DNA of 64,000 nucleotides from Hydractinia symbiolongicarpus (lineage: Eukaryota > Cnidaria > Hydrozoa > Anthoathecata > Hydractiniidae). How positions within the stretch are numbered: position 1 is the stretch's first letter; each line of letters begins with the position of its first letter. The stretch lies in NCBI RefSeq assembly GCF_029227915.1, contig NC_079878.1, positions 6,014,001-6,078,000 of the forward strand, in the 5' to 3' direction. Both the position numbers and the translations under genes were made by a program. Below are positions 45,001-60,000 of the stretch, one piece after another. Under the pieces are notes generated by a model that saw only the letters and a list, made by a program, of their open reading frames with translations, did not search any database and was not told where the DNA came from.

Positions 45001-48000
45001 TACATGTAGAGAAACATGTATAATAGTCATGAACGCTTTAACCTTAGGGAAAATCATGGAACACGACATTCAATAGCATTATCCTTTCATAAAATACAAC
45101 TATTCTTCCCACAAAATCAGGACCGAATAGACTTTTACTCCATACATTTTTTCTCGGCCAGAGCAAACGCACTATTGTTGATATTTTCCAACAAAAATTA
45201 TCTGACAGTATAACAAAAGCATCAATACCTGCACAACTTCAGGAACATCCCGTTCTGAGTCAACACGATCCTCATGGCAGACCAACTCCGCCATTTTACT
45301 AAGCTTCTTTGATTCCTTGTAAACATGCTTGTTCCCAAGGGAACGACTTCTTTCTCTTACCACCTCATTATCCATCGGGTTTAAAAACACAAACGGACTT
45401 TCCGGCGTTAACTCGGAAGGAACTTCTGTGTCTTCCTTAGGAGCAACTCTTAACGGAGCTGATCTCATTCTTCTATGTCCCATCATCTTGCGTTTCTGGT
45501 AGTTAGAAAGAGGCTGTTTCGCTTCGGAAGTACTTTCGGCTGCCGGTGTTTTTAAAAGTGGTTGCTCAATATCTTCATCCGTTTTGACAGGACTTAATGG
45601 ATGGTCTCCTTCAAAGTCCTTATCCAACTTAATCGGTTTGAAAGAAGATTGTAAAGACTGGCGCTTATTTTTAGATGTGACTTGCTTTACTGGTGTTATT
45701 TTGCCTTTCTTTTTTCCTTCTGTCGAATCCAACGTGTTTTGCACTAAGCGCTTGATCAACGGATTAGATTTACGATCTTTGGTTGTTTTTTGCTTCGATG
45801 GTTTAGAGCTACCAAAATGATTAGTTTTAATAGGTAGTGTTTCTTTTGAGTGTTCAGCACTCACAGGAGAAGGAGGAGCTTTACTTTCTTTTGTAACTTT
45901 TCGACTTCTGTTCTCCCATTCAGTTCTTCTTCTTCTTGCAACTTGCATGGCTTTCACTTCTTTCGGTGTTAAGTATTCAATCTTCTCCACCTTTTCTTCT
46001 TTTTGAAACTTTGGGAACTCGCTGTATTTTTTCGTACTCTTTGATCTAGGCTTATTTATACTAGCATTTGTTTGTAATTTAGGAACAAATTTCGAACTTG
46101 CCTTCTTAACAGAAACTGGTACAACAGGTTCAACTGATTTCCCAACAGTTTTTCTCTCCGTTTTCACTTTAACCTTTTTTTCATTTTCTTTTGGAGACAA
46201 GGCTCGCTCTACAAAATCAACTGCAGATTCGCCAAGTTGGATAGCATCCTCCAGATGATCGTTCTCTTCCTCAGCCACCTCTACCTCTGAATGGACTTCA
46301 CTTTCAGGTAAGTTTGAGTCTCGGTCGTCTTCCGTCAATACAGAGGGATTATCACTAAGATCATCTTGGTCGCTATTACATTCCACTTTCAAACTTAGTT
46401 CACTACCTGACAAGCAAGTCTTTTCAGAGATTAGATCTGCTGCACGAGCTCGTGGAATACCTATCCAGGGGTCAATGGGTCCACCATCATCTAGCTTGCG
46501 TATTGCATTGTCATCACATTTATTCTTCGTTTCTGTGTTGGAATCAGGTAAAGCTTCGATCTGTGATTTCACATCTACCACAACATTGTCTTGCAGCTTA
46601 TCTTCAGAAGTACATTCTGTTTGGTCAAAAGAAACAGCTTTACTAAATGGGCCATCTTCACTATTTTCTTTCCCACCTGCAGCTGATGCATTATTCGATG
46701 TAATTGATTCACTGGATGTGTTAGCTGTTTCCTTTAACGTGGAGATCAACATATAAGGACTGCCTACTTTATTTCTTTCTGGTTCTGTTTTATCTGACGG
46801 AGTATCTGAATTTGATTTGTCTCGATCATTTGTCAACTGTAACGACAAATCTTTTTTCTCCTTCATGATGTTAGGAGGATTATTTTCAGATATTTTTCTT
46901 GCACTCCCAGCTGTTGTTGTTTGACCGCTAACCTTCCTAACACGCGATGGAGAGTCATTACCAGTAGAATCACCAGGATGAGGAGAGGGGGTATTTCCAA
47001 AGTATGTCTGTCTTAAAATTTTTCCATCTGTGAGAGTGACTTCGGAGACCGTCTCGCGATTTTGGGGCTTCGGACGAGCAGGATCCATCTCTACCTCGGC
47101 TGAATCAGGGTAAAACTAAAGAGAGCATAAACACGTTAATTCATTGAATTTTTCGCAAAACTAAAGAACATATTGACACTTAGATTCAAATATTTAGCTA
47201 ACCTGACGTTCAACCTTACTTATTGTTCAAAAACATTTCTTGAATAAAATGCTTCATTTAATTATGTTTCATCGTCCACTAGCATGTAAGTAAAAGTGTT
47301 TCTTCGTAAGAAAGAAATGACTTTCATGTAGTACGAGTGTCACACAATACATACCTCTGTAATATCTGTCGGGACATTAGTGGGTTTAACTGGCGATGCA
47401 GAACGGACAGCTGATTTTTCTCGTTTTCTATCTTGGGTTATAAATTCTTGAAGCCTAGAATAAATATTAAAAAAATCATTAATTCTCTTATAACAAATAT
47501 AACTATAAGACTAGAAATAGTTCGGGTAGCTTTGATAACAGTTGGAAAAACCCTTGATAGGTTTTAATTAAAATACAGAACACAAACGAGTTGCATAAGC
47601 TAAAGTCTGCTGTAACTCGTGTAAGAGCTCATATAGCTTGCAGAAACTCGTGTAAGAGCTCATATAGCTTGCATTAACTTGTGCTGGAATTTACATAGTC
47701 CACAGAAACTTCTGCTGGATTGAAATAATCTGAAAAACTTGTGCAGGATTTAATACAGCCTGTAGCAACTTATGCAGGATCATATATAGTCTGCTTGTTT
47801 ACGAATTCACGATGTTAGATGAAATAAGAAATAAATTGTTGGTTTACATTCACAATCAGAAATTTGTTGAGTAACCAGCAACTAGAAGGAGCTTGTTTCA
47901 TAGAAATAAAATAAAAAATTTGGGAGAAGATAATTACACAACATCTGATAATCTTTCCCGCGCTGAACAAAACATAGATAAATTTGCGCTAAGCATTAAA

Positions 48001-51000
48001 TAAGCATAGAATTAAAAAAGTTCGGAGCGAGGGTTTAGAAATAATAAATAAGACTTGTCAAAAAATACACTATCACTTACTTCAAGTTCCAGTTTTCAAC
48101 AGATTCACACATCCGTTTCTTCAAGTGAAAGACTTTATTTCCAATATCAATCGATAGTAGGTATTTCTCGTCATCATTTAATTCCACACCGTTCTCTTGC
48201 GTGACTTCAGCAGAAGAGGAAATACAACTGGAGCTGTTTGATTTTAAATGTTCAGACTGTGTCACTTCTGACTTACTGGTTGCGTTAGAACTTGATTTTG
48301 AATCACCATCAACCTCCGTTTTCTTCACTATTAAATTGTCTGCTTTCGTCTTGATGACATGAACACAATCTTGCAGGTTCATTCGCTCTTTCTAAATTTA
48401 GATTAATTATTCAGTTGGCTTCAGTATCTACAAACGTGTCTCACTTTAAAATTATTGCTACCAAAATGTATTCAAATTTTCATTTTTTTCAGTGCAACAC
48501 AATAATAAAATTGAAATTCAGTGAAGCAGTTATCCCATTGTTCTTCATAGATATGATAAATACCTTAGATATATTGATAAAAATTTTACATAAGTTAAAA
48601 GATTAAAATAATATATATACATTTCTTTCAGAACTTTTGTACTATATATAGAAATGACAAATTTGCTAAATATAGAGCTTAATTACTATAAAATGAAAGA
48701 GGTAAAATGTCAAGAAGGTATATATGCATCTAACGTATTCTTTTATTAGTAGAGATTTGTCTTTCTTGATGCTATAGTCGTATTACCTGAAGATCAGTCA
48801 TAAATTCTTTTATTTTAGCCTCTCGAGTAGCACTAAATGACTGTGGATCATCAGATTTTAAACCATTTAAACGATCCATGATAACATTAGGAAATGATTC
48901 AACCCTGGAATAACAGACAATTAACATCAGATAGTGTGATTAGAAGGTTGCGTTTGTTAAAACTTTGATGATAGAACGAATAGAAGTAACCGTTTATTTT
49001 AAGTTAAATGCACAATACCGTATAACAGTCAATTAGAATGTTGTTGCATGATCCACGTCTTATGGCAAAAACTCCTGCTACACTCCTCCATAGGTGTCAT
49101 AATTGATAATAGACCTCTTGGGACATACCCAACTTTTTACACAAACACAATGCACACACTATGCTATTCCCTTAGTTATTAGTAAACTATTTACTATTTG
49201 GTCAGGTTGTCGCTTCACAAAAATCTTTAAGTCACCCTGTTTGCACGTACACATCGAATAAAAAAATTGCCACCCCTCATGTATGGAACAAAGTACTTTT
49301 GTAAAAAACATCTATCCTATTTACTACTGCTTCCATTGCTGTGCGTTTACAGGCGACGAAATTACGCGTTTGCTTGAACAGCATCAATTTTTCTGGACAG
49401 ACTAGCAGACATACTTAGCGTATATATCTTCTACTTCGTTCACCAATGTTTGAGGATGTCTCTTCTTGCCAACCACAATATTATTTGAAGGGAGTATCAC
49501 TTCGTACAGATCAATCGCACGGTATCTTAAAATTTGAACGAAAATATAATATAATCGAAAAGAGACAATATATTCACGCTTAAATACGAAAATATGGTAC
49601 AATTTCCAATTTTTCATCAACATAAAATATTCGAATATACAGTTTTAATCATCTCACAAAAAAATTTGAAATAAACTAAAAACATACTTAAAAGAAGCGA
49701 CCATGTTTCCGTAACTAAAATATTGATAGTGATCATGATGAAGCGAATGACCGCAAGGTTCAGCGGATGCACGTCTTGTGTATTGGCTACCATAGAAGCG
49801 CAGCTCAAGATATTTTGCAAATGACATTGAATAGGATTCGAATGATAAAGGGACAACTGGAGTGACCTGATAAATTATTGAAAGAAATATTTGGAAACAA
49901 ACAAAAAAACATTGAGTATGGAAACAGAAAAAAAAAGTAAATTTTGCTATTAACATAATTTATAGTCCCGTGGACAACAGAAATTGCTAGCTATGATCGA
50001 GGCATAAGAAACTGTACAGTCTGGTTCTCATCTTTTCAAACAATATCTCAACTGACGACAGGGTGGCCTGCCAATTTTGAATTTTCTCCCTCTGGCTCCA
50101 TAATTAAAATGAAAATTTTTTCTGTATTTTGATTTCCTTATGTAAAAGACTACTTTTCCATTTGTACTCAGGTAGTTGGCGGTTAAGAACAACTAAATTC
50201 CTTTAATTAACTAAAAAAAATAAATTAAGTTCCCTGATTTTTCTAGTTTCTCCAAGTTTTCCAGATCACTGGCTACCCTGTTAACTGTGTGAACGGAAGT
50301 AACTCTCAAAAGCAGTACGAAAGAAGCATTATGTTTTTTGAAATACCTGTTTGCAGATTTTACACCAGCTCCATGTCAATATTGTACGATCATATCCAGG
50401 TATGGGAGATTCCAAATTTCTCATGTGGATGTACAGTGAACCTTTACCATGTGCAAAATACCGAACATGGTTAACCATAGCAACAGAACAATTCGGGCTT
50501 GGACAAATATACGAAGGTCTAAATAAAAAATAAAACAGTAACAATAAAAGAACACAGGAATTGCAAATAATTTGCCTTAAACACTAAGACATGTTGACAC
50601 GCTGCAGATATGAACACCAAGAATATGCTTAGACATTGCATATATGAACTTGAGACTATTTTCCACGTCGCGGATGGGGTGTCACTGGATAGGGTGTGTT
50701 TGTCCACATGAAACTAAGCATAACCAATATGCAAAAAAAAAAAAATTGATGGATCTGTCTATTTATTTTTTGTTCATATATTCCTCGTTGGGGCAAGAAA
50801 TTTTCATAAACTACACTCCTTTGTGAATTGTTCAAAAATCGTAATATGCTACAAGAAACATATGAGATACCTAAAGCAGTATCTTTCTAAGAATCCACCC
50901 AGAGTTATATCATTTCGTCTGTAGAACTCCATATATACCGCCCTAAGAAAAATAAGTATTAAATCTTCAATACCTTCAATTCTGCATAATGTTAACTAGA

Positions 51001-54000
51001 AAACAAAACAATTTTTCAGATAAACATGACTCTTCAATTTTAGAATGAAGAGTAAAATAGAAATGTAACCATTAGGCATCAATTTTTTTGTCAACAGAGG
51101 TCAAAATTTTATTATGTCACATCAATAAAAAAATAAATAAAAACAACTCGAGACTTACCATGGTGTAATGCACGGTTTTGGAGCACGGGATTCACTTGGA
51201 TAACTAGTGAACAATACAGCTATTTTTTGATGGTTGTATGCATCAAAACAATCATGCTATAGAAATTAAATAGTAATGCACGTCTTAAGGGGAGAGAATA
51301 CACTCTAAAGCTTGACAAAACCATAGTTTAAGATATATACTTTTTTAAAAATAAAATATACATATCAAATTTAACTTGTTTTAAAGTTGGAGGCAATCTT
51401 CACCATTTTTAAAAATATTCAATCATTTTTAACGCAGCAATTTTCGCAACATATTTTCTACATACAACTAAAAAGACACCAATCAAGTAGCTAAAGTTTT
51501 TTTCATACCTTTGGGTCAGGTATATTTTCCATTAATACTTCTTCAATATTCTCAACTTCTTCATCTTCCTGTTCTACAACATCACCAGCTGCAAGTGAGA
51601 GTTTCTTCCAATACTTTCCATAAACCTTTTGCGATTCTTGCTCCTCGTATTTGTGATACATTTTCAGATCAACATACCCACCTCGCGCACGAAAATCGTT
51701 AAGCAGTGTCTCTCTTTTTTCACTGTCTTCAATACAATCAAGCAACGATGCTGGGTCAGTAAAGGCATGAGGCGCCTTTATTATTGTGTCAGGGCTTATG
51801 AAGTCTTGATTTTCAACCCACTCGTGGTCATCTTCAAGCAATTTTGATGGTTCAGCAACGCTTCCATCCATATAACGTGACCAGTACACTCTTGAAGCAA
51901 CAAATTGTCTACTAAAACAGTCTTTACCTTCTTCTGTGAGAAGATACGGCATAAAATAGTGACAAAATGGTGAACTTGTCAGTATAATTCTACATAGAGC
52001 ATCTGAAAACTTCTCCGACTCTGACAACTCGACAGCAGCTCGATTTTCTGTTTGACATTTTGCATCTGTATCAAATGAACCATCCGCTAAATCCTCTCCA
52101 GGGCAAGCAAGTGCTTGATGAATTTGCGGTGCTAGTTGTTCCAGTGGTGGTGGCATAGCAAACTCATCCATTAAAAATTTGGCTTCCAACTTCAAATGAT
52201 ATGAAACGTAAATTAAATACTTAATGATCTTTTTCACTTTAATTAAAGTTTTCTCATTGCCGCCTCGCAAAATGAGTGAACAGCCAAGATCTGGAGCACA
52301 ACCATCAAAGTACATTAGAGTTTTCGTCTCTTTAGATTTCTAAAAAATTAAAATAAGTTCATGCTTCATATCAAGACTTAGAGAGCAACAGACAACCCTT
52401 TTTTTTAGCAGGTGTTGGCTACAGAGAGTTTAAATTGCAACAAACACTTTTCAAATATTTCAACTCCACAGAAACATCTGAACATGTTCCCAAAATGAAA
52501 ACAGCTTTTATAACTTACTGGAAGAGGGTATTTTTGTAATCGAAACTGTTGACAAGTACCCAAACGCGCTGTTGTAACCTGTTCCATGGTAGAGAGAATA
52601 TTTGCACCTGTGCAACGAGCAATATTTTCCATTTTAGATTGTTTGATATTATAAACTAAAGTGACACCACCTGCCAACAGCATGTCTTGTGCCACTCTTG
52701 CAACATTTTTCTCCACCAACAGTATATTAGGCTTTAACACAAGTACCCTTTTGACAAAGTTTTGTAAAAATGCATGTTCTTGTAAAACTAATGGATCAAG
52801 AGATGACATTTTGTTTTCCACTCTCTAAATATAACAAAAGGAAGAAATAAGTCGAAATATATTATAGCACTTTCATGTAATCTGCTTCTATAAACAATGT
52901 ATAATTGACAACTTGGCTCACTGGTTTTATTAAATTGAGATTTTTTTAATTTTGTAGGAAAATATAGAGCGTCGTAGACCAATTCTTATTTTCTATGATT
53001 AAAATAAAAATAACGTTTTTAAGGCATTCTCTTTACACTTAGTTAGTTGACAGCTGCTAAAAAAGATTACTGGCTTTTCTGGTTCTTAAAAACAGATTTT
53101 ATATTTAGGAAAAATTCAAACTTAAAACAACGTGGGCATAAGTAAAACTAGATACATTTAAAGTACAAGATCGCCTCTAATAAAAATAAAACATAACAAA
53201 TAGAGAATACACACACTTGTACATTTATTGGGTCATTTTATCGAAAGATATTTCTTAACCTTCAGCATACTTTTAAAAGTTTAAATTGAGTGATAAATTA
53301 CCTGATACTCAATGGCGCAGCTCATCATTAAAATTCTTGGCTGCAAGAAATAATCTGTCATTCTCTTGTGTGAAACATTTTTACAAAACACAACACCACT
53401 GATAAGATGACTGTCTTTTTTCAAGCCTCCTGGGACGTTTGTTATCCACACGTAAGTTCTGATGTCCATGTCATCATCCCGACGAACATCTGGTACTACC
53501 TATATAGTTAACTCTTGAAATTAGAGGTAAGTCATCAAAATAAGCACATCGCAAATATGAATCCAACTACACAGTGGCAACCAACAGTTGAACCCACAGT
53601 TAAAATGTTCCCTTTATTGCCCACCCATCTCTAATAGGCACCTATCCTTCCTGTCAGAAAAATAATTTTATAAACGATTAACCATGACCAAGCACCAACC
53701 TCCTCCACCTCTAAATAGAATCTTATTTGGATTTTTAGTCAAAACAACAAGTTTAAGATTTAAATTTTCTGGAACGAAGGTTTGTCTTTAGGAAAAATGG
53801 GAAGGAAGATAAAGAATACACAAAAAAATTATTTTAGCTTTCATTCATTCTAGCAAGTTTTATTTGCAGTTTAGAATTACATGATTCAAAGACACCTATT
53901 TCAAATATTAATCCTAAGAGGCTCAAAAACTGAATAAAAAATACTTGGTCTCTTAATCAAGGATTTGCATTATTGACCCAAATTATTTGTATAAAAAATG

Positions 54001-57000
54001 TAAGAAAACTGCATAAAAATGTAGCAAACTCCACAACAGTACACAAACAGTTACCATATTTTTATATTAAATCAGTTTTGTACATATGTGGTGATTGTGC
54101 TCAGCCTTAAGAACATCTATTTATTTTAAAACTAAATTTCGCTGTTCAGTATCCCCCCATGAAAGACATATTGAAGTTTTATAAAAGTGTTTCAGCTATT
54201 TTTAATTGAGCTGTTAAAGTCAAAATTCAAACTAAAAGCTGCTACCTTATTACTAATCTTCGATATGAACGGCATTATAATTTCTTCCCACGTAGGTAGT
54301 AGATTATCTTGTCGAAGCAACTGTTGCATTAAAACTTGTACATGATGGTATGTTGAAAAACTATAAAATATATCATCAGTTTAGAGCCTTCATTAACTTG
54401 GAGAAGCATTTTGCCTGTTTAAATGTAACATTTCCTTAACCCAGCAAAGGAAACAGGTTGGTCCTTTTTTTTTGCTAATGATTTTTTTATCTCAAATAGT
54501 GAAACTGAATTTACATGTCTAATACTTGATTAAAAAGTTACCCTAACTGTTTTTTTTAGTTGATTACATACATTTTGAAAACCAACGCCAAACTATTTAC
54601 AATCACAGCATCACTTCTTTTTTTGTATTTCTTAAAAACCGGCGTCACAGTGTCAAATTATATCCTCTATTATCTGATTAATGAAAAATATTAAGACAAG
54701 GTTTACTAATAATAAAATAATAATTTTATCGCTGTACTTTATTTCAAATCACATGGCAGTATTTCATTGCCACCATCATTTATCTAACCTTCACATGTTT
54801 AATAATACTAATTGCTGTGACCCATCAATGGTAAAATAATGCCAAACACTTTATGATTATAGTGCTCCTAAAGGTACGTAAATAGTTTAAGGAAGCAGTG
54901 TTGGGAGGTATAGCAGTGGCCAATTCTATAGGAAGAGAAATTGTTTTAAGCGATATTGTTTACTTTAATCTCCAAGTTAAACTTCTAAATTTTACTTTAC
55001 TAGCTAATAAATAAATTTTGAGATGCCAGATAGCCAAGTAAATGAAATGAAACTGTATTTAGTAAAAATAACTTTTTGTATCAAATTAATTGAAGAAGAG
55101 GCTATTAGAGATTTATCACCTATCTTGGAATGTTTTTGTTAACATTTGTTAATTCGTAAATTTCCTAATCGCCTGACATGTTTTGAAACTTCACAACAAT
55201 ACCTCAAACGTTCTCTTGCTACTCGTTCACCACAATCATCTTTTCCTGGGTCATCAGAATTATCTTCCTGTGCTTCGGGCTCAGTGTTAGGCCTTGGAAA
55301 CACAACTCCACGCAAAATATCTTCAGAAATAGCAGAGTTGTTTGGTTTAACAATTTTCTTTTTCATTGCCGTTTGATGTCCCTCAACACATACATAGGTG
55401 TCAAGTGGCAATGGTGGAACATGCGTGATCAGTGAAATTTTTGATGCTTTGTCGACATTTATCTCTTTGTTAACATCATCATTTAACTACAAAATCAACA
55501 AAATAGTACTGTGACTAATTTGAAAAAAATCTGTTTAAACATTTATCACTAACACTAAATGTGCCCTTCAAATTTTTCTTTAGTTGATAATTTTAAGATA
55601 GCTTTCAAAATCTACTTTCGTTTCATAGATAAATTATATTTCTTTTGTTATAATCTATTACTTTGAGTACACTAATGTTTTGCTACATTGTTGCACTAAT
55701 CAAAGTTCCAATATTTTTATTTATGTATAATTACTTAAATAAAAGAGGTTTATATTATACCAGATCTTTAGACAAAAGAAGCTAAGTAACATACTAAGGA
55801 TAATATTGCCCTAAATCCTAAAGAACATGTACAGATACAAGTTTAGCCTGAATATATCCATTGAAATTTCTTTTCTGTAAACATAAAAGCCTTTCTGTCA
55901 CAAGACCCCTGACATTTATCAGCTTTCCATATGTAAACATGGCCATTTTTACAAAAGATTTAAAATAAAACAAATTTACAATAAATTAAACAAAAAAATA
56001 ATCATACTCTATGAGTATCCAAGTTCATTTGGAGAGAAAGATCAGCTTTACGAGCATCTGTATCATCTCCTGTTACATGGTCCAAATCAAGATGTCTACC
56101 TATAAAATAGATAAAAATAGATAAAAATACCGGTATTATTATAGACACTATCTGTTAAAACAAGTAACAGAAATTTTTCAAAAATTTCAGATATTTAACT
56201 CCATTTTTAGTTTACCTTCGCTGTTCTTTTTTGTTATTATTCCACTCCCTGAGTTATTATCAAAATGTATGTATATACCAAAATTAATAAGGTGGCCAAT
56301 CAATTTCATTTTTCCTTGAATTTTTTAAAACATAATTTCCCTGACTTGTAAAATTGTTTATAAAAGCAATTTTTAAAGAAATGTACAATTTTGGCTTAGG
56401 TTGAAAGCTCAGTTTCCCTGACTTTTCCAGGGTTCCTAGGGTTTCCAAAATGCTGAACACAATGATGTTGTAATTTTTATGAAGATAATAAATTATGGTT
56501 AAGTTAAGATTTTTCTATATTGATAATTAAGAAATACTAGTATAGCAAATCAGCTTTACAATAAATATTAACCTGTGAATGAAAAATAATAAAAAGAAGA
56601 TTTGCATTACTGCTCCACTATCAAGTAGTTTTTGAATGCGTACAATATAATTTATTAAGATTTTGTTTGTTGGACATCATCATAATTCTACAAAGTATCT
56701 TACCAGCTGAAAACCTTTTGCTCTGAGACAACACGCCTTCGTTTTGTCCAATCTCACTTTCATCCTAAAAAAATGAGTTGTGATGACACTACATTTTTAT
56801 TTTACTCCAAAATGTGTTCCTCTTTGTAGCTGTTTTATTACCAAGCTTAAGTAGTATATCTTGCTGAACATTCTGTTATTTTTACATTTGAAATTAAGTC
56901 ACATTTTAACAAAGTGTTTACAAACTTTCAAGCTGGTTTGTCGCTTATAAATTACTTTCTTTTATGGGTAAAATAATAAGCTGTTTATTTTATATATTTC

Positions 57001-60000
57001 CTGATCAGTTATCCATAGCCTAATGTAAAAGGTTCAGACCATTTATGTCAAGAGTGTGGCGCCCCTGTTTTCTTGGGGAGTAACACAAATTGTCAAGGCA
57101 AAAGTTTCGCTTTTATCACAAGATAGACACCACTTGTTTTTTTGCATTGGTTGGGAGATTAAAAGAAATAAAACATGATAAGGCATTACCAAAGGTGTGA
57201 TTGAGGATAACTGCTTAAACCATTTAGGAGCTAGATCGTCATCATCGTCAAGTTCTGTAAGCTTTCTTTCTATGCTAGAGTCATCTGAATAGTCATTAGA
57301 AGTTGCATGAAGACGAGCCGTCATGGATGCTGTTTCAGTCTCTAAAATAGCTACCTAAAAAGTAACAATGCAAAATAATTTTTAACAACAGAAAGGTCAC
57401 AGATTATTTTTGAAAAAAAATTTTTTCTTGTTCAACTTGTACTGTTGCAATCCCTCACAGTTTCTATGATAAAATGTTTGATCAATTTTCAAACGTTTCT
57501 CCTAGCTTGTGGTAAAAATGCTTATTTCGAGACAATCAATATATAAGCATCTTTCTAACCTCTAATACTTACAGTACTTTTCTATGTGTTGAGGAAAAAA
57601 ACTCTCTTTGAATGGTAAAACTCCAAAATTAGTGCACCTGTCATTGTTTTCTTACAAGCCATATTTAACATTCTGTTTTGAAAAAATAACAAAAAGTAAA
57701 CTAACACCTTCGTTGGTTGATACAACATGTATTCATCTTTAAACACATTCTGCTCATTTTGATAAACATGCTCAATCCAACCATTATCAATCAGCGCTTG
57801 TCCAGTAGACTGAGCCTGTGTCCTGCATATAAATTAGGTGCTTTAGCATGATTTTAAAAACACAAGGAGTGTCTTGTAGTTATTATTATTTTTAAAATCA
57901 TAAAATTGATTTGTAACATTTCAACATATTTATAAATTCAGCATAAATTACTTGACATATCTCAAATGTTAGCAATTGGGAATTGACAAGGAAATTTGGC
58001 AATGGCCTCGTAAATTGGCACAAATGTCAGCAAAAATAAATGTTGGCATTTAAAGGCATCCTGGAATAAAATTTAAAATACATCTAAAATATATCCTAAC
58101 ATGCTGTAGAAAAAGAAATTTTTTTGACAAATGTATAAATTAAGAGAAACATTTCAGCACTTTTTTTCTACATTTCTCATCATCGTGTTTCTTGGCCACT
58201 ATCACTATGCTCTGGGGTGGAGCTTAAATGATAATGTGTTTACACACCACCTTGATGTACAAAATCTTCATGTTCTGGAGGGGGGAAGAGGGGGAGGGGG
58301 GAATTTTTTTAATTTGCAAAAGTGTTATACAATTTCATGTATATACTCTACTGGATTCCCCAAACTCTTATTCCAAGGAAGTAAATTGTCAACTTAAGAA
58401 TTATTTAAAGCCCAAAATAGCCTAATGTGTAATGTCAATGTACACAATAAATATTCTTAATGAAATTGGTCTCAATTTTTAATATTCCTTGAAACGATTT
58501 ACTACTTTTTTATACTACAACTTGTTATTCTTGTATTTTGATACCAAAGACATACTTTTGAATAATGACTGTCACATTTTTGAAATGAACAACGTAATCT
58601 TAAAGCTGGTTCTAGGTACGGATTGCTATTTTCTCTTTTTGAAAGTGTCACCAATAAGATGAACTAGTACTCAAATTACTTTGCTCACTCTTGTTTCCAA
58701 GGTCTCCTATGATATAACACGACACATGGACATTGCCGACAAGTTTTTTGGAATAGAAATAGTTGGTAAATACATGGCGAGCAAACATAAGAAAATAGCC
58801 ACAATTATTTACACACCAACTGAGTAACACAAAAAAGTCTTATGTAGAAAGTCTGTATGCGGAACATTTTGACATTTTTTAAGTTTCATGCCAAAATAAT
58901 TTTGTAGTTAAAGTACTAAAGATTCTTTAGTATTTGGTATTTTGTGTTGATAGTTGCATAAGTTCATAACATATTTTTATCATGGGACAATGTTTAGAAA
59001 TGACATTTATAACCTTATACTTATTGTCCTACTTCATAATAGTGTAGGAAATTTTTTTGCTGCAGCAGTACCGTCGTAGTGATGATTTTTTAATTCCTAT
59101 GGCTGAATATTTTGATTGTCAGTAGCCTGCAAATTCTGCAGGCTATTGGAAATATGGAGCTGAGCTATATCTTTAATATTTTATCAAAAATTGAAAACGT
59201 TGGTAACAGGTTTTTTAAGTTTAGTTTAAGAATATTTCATCCACAAAAATATTAAAAAAACTTATAACACTTTTATCTTTCTTACAATGTTTGATACCTT
59301 AAATTTATAAATAAAACTACTTGTTAGCCTGCTCCCGTAACTTTTAGCCCGACCTGATATATTTTGTGTAGAAAATAATGAGATCATCATGGCGGATTTA
59401 GGTGTTAGTGTTTAATATGTTTATTATGTTAAAAAAGACATAAAAAATAACACTTCCATGAGTGTGGAAAAATCTAAGAGCATTCTCCCCTGGCTACTTG
59501 TAGCTTCCCCCTTTGGCTCCCATATGGAGGGTTGGGTATTTTAATATGGATTAAAATCAAAATTATATAAAATTATCACTGTATGAGGCAAATAACAATG
59601 ATTGACAGATTCGTTACAGAATTGTTAAAAATTGGTTGCTTCTTTTTCTAGAGCAATAAAACATAGCAGGTTGGTTTAAGGACCTAGCAAAATAACATGT
59701 CAAAAGTTTTGATACAACACTATAGTGAAACAACAGGTTATTTACTAAATCTAACCTGCAGCTTGCTCTGTTATTTTTCACTAACCAATCAACCAGCTCA
59801 CTTCCAGCAAAGCAATTTGGATAGGTTTTAAGCTCATATCTATGGCTTGATAACTCTAGGCCATCTTTTAAATCCGTTATGTGGCTCCATAACTCCTTTA
59901 AATAATCTTGCAGCTAAAAATTTAAGTAATTTTACTGTTGTATTAACTAGAACAAAATCCTCTTAGCTTTGTTATAGATTGCTATGTAAAATTTTGCAAT

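Noticed and set aside
55139..55202. Reading through after PIKfyve exon 11 to a stop (GNLRINKC)
   Set aside because: A good donor at 55201-55202 (CGTTTGAG|GTATTG) joins in phase to exon 12 and restores the conserved ERL...QVLMQQLL sequence, so the stop is intronic.
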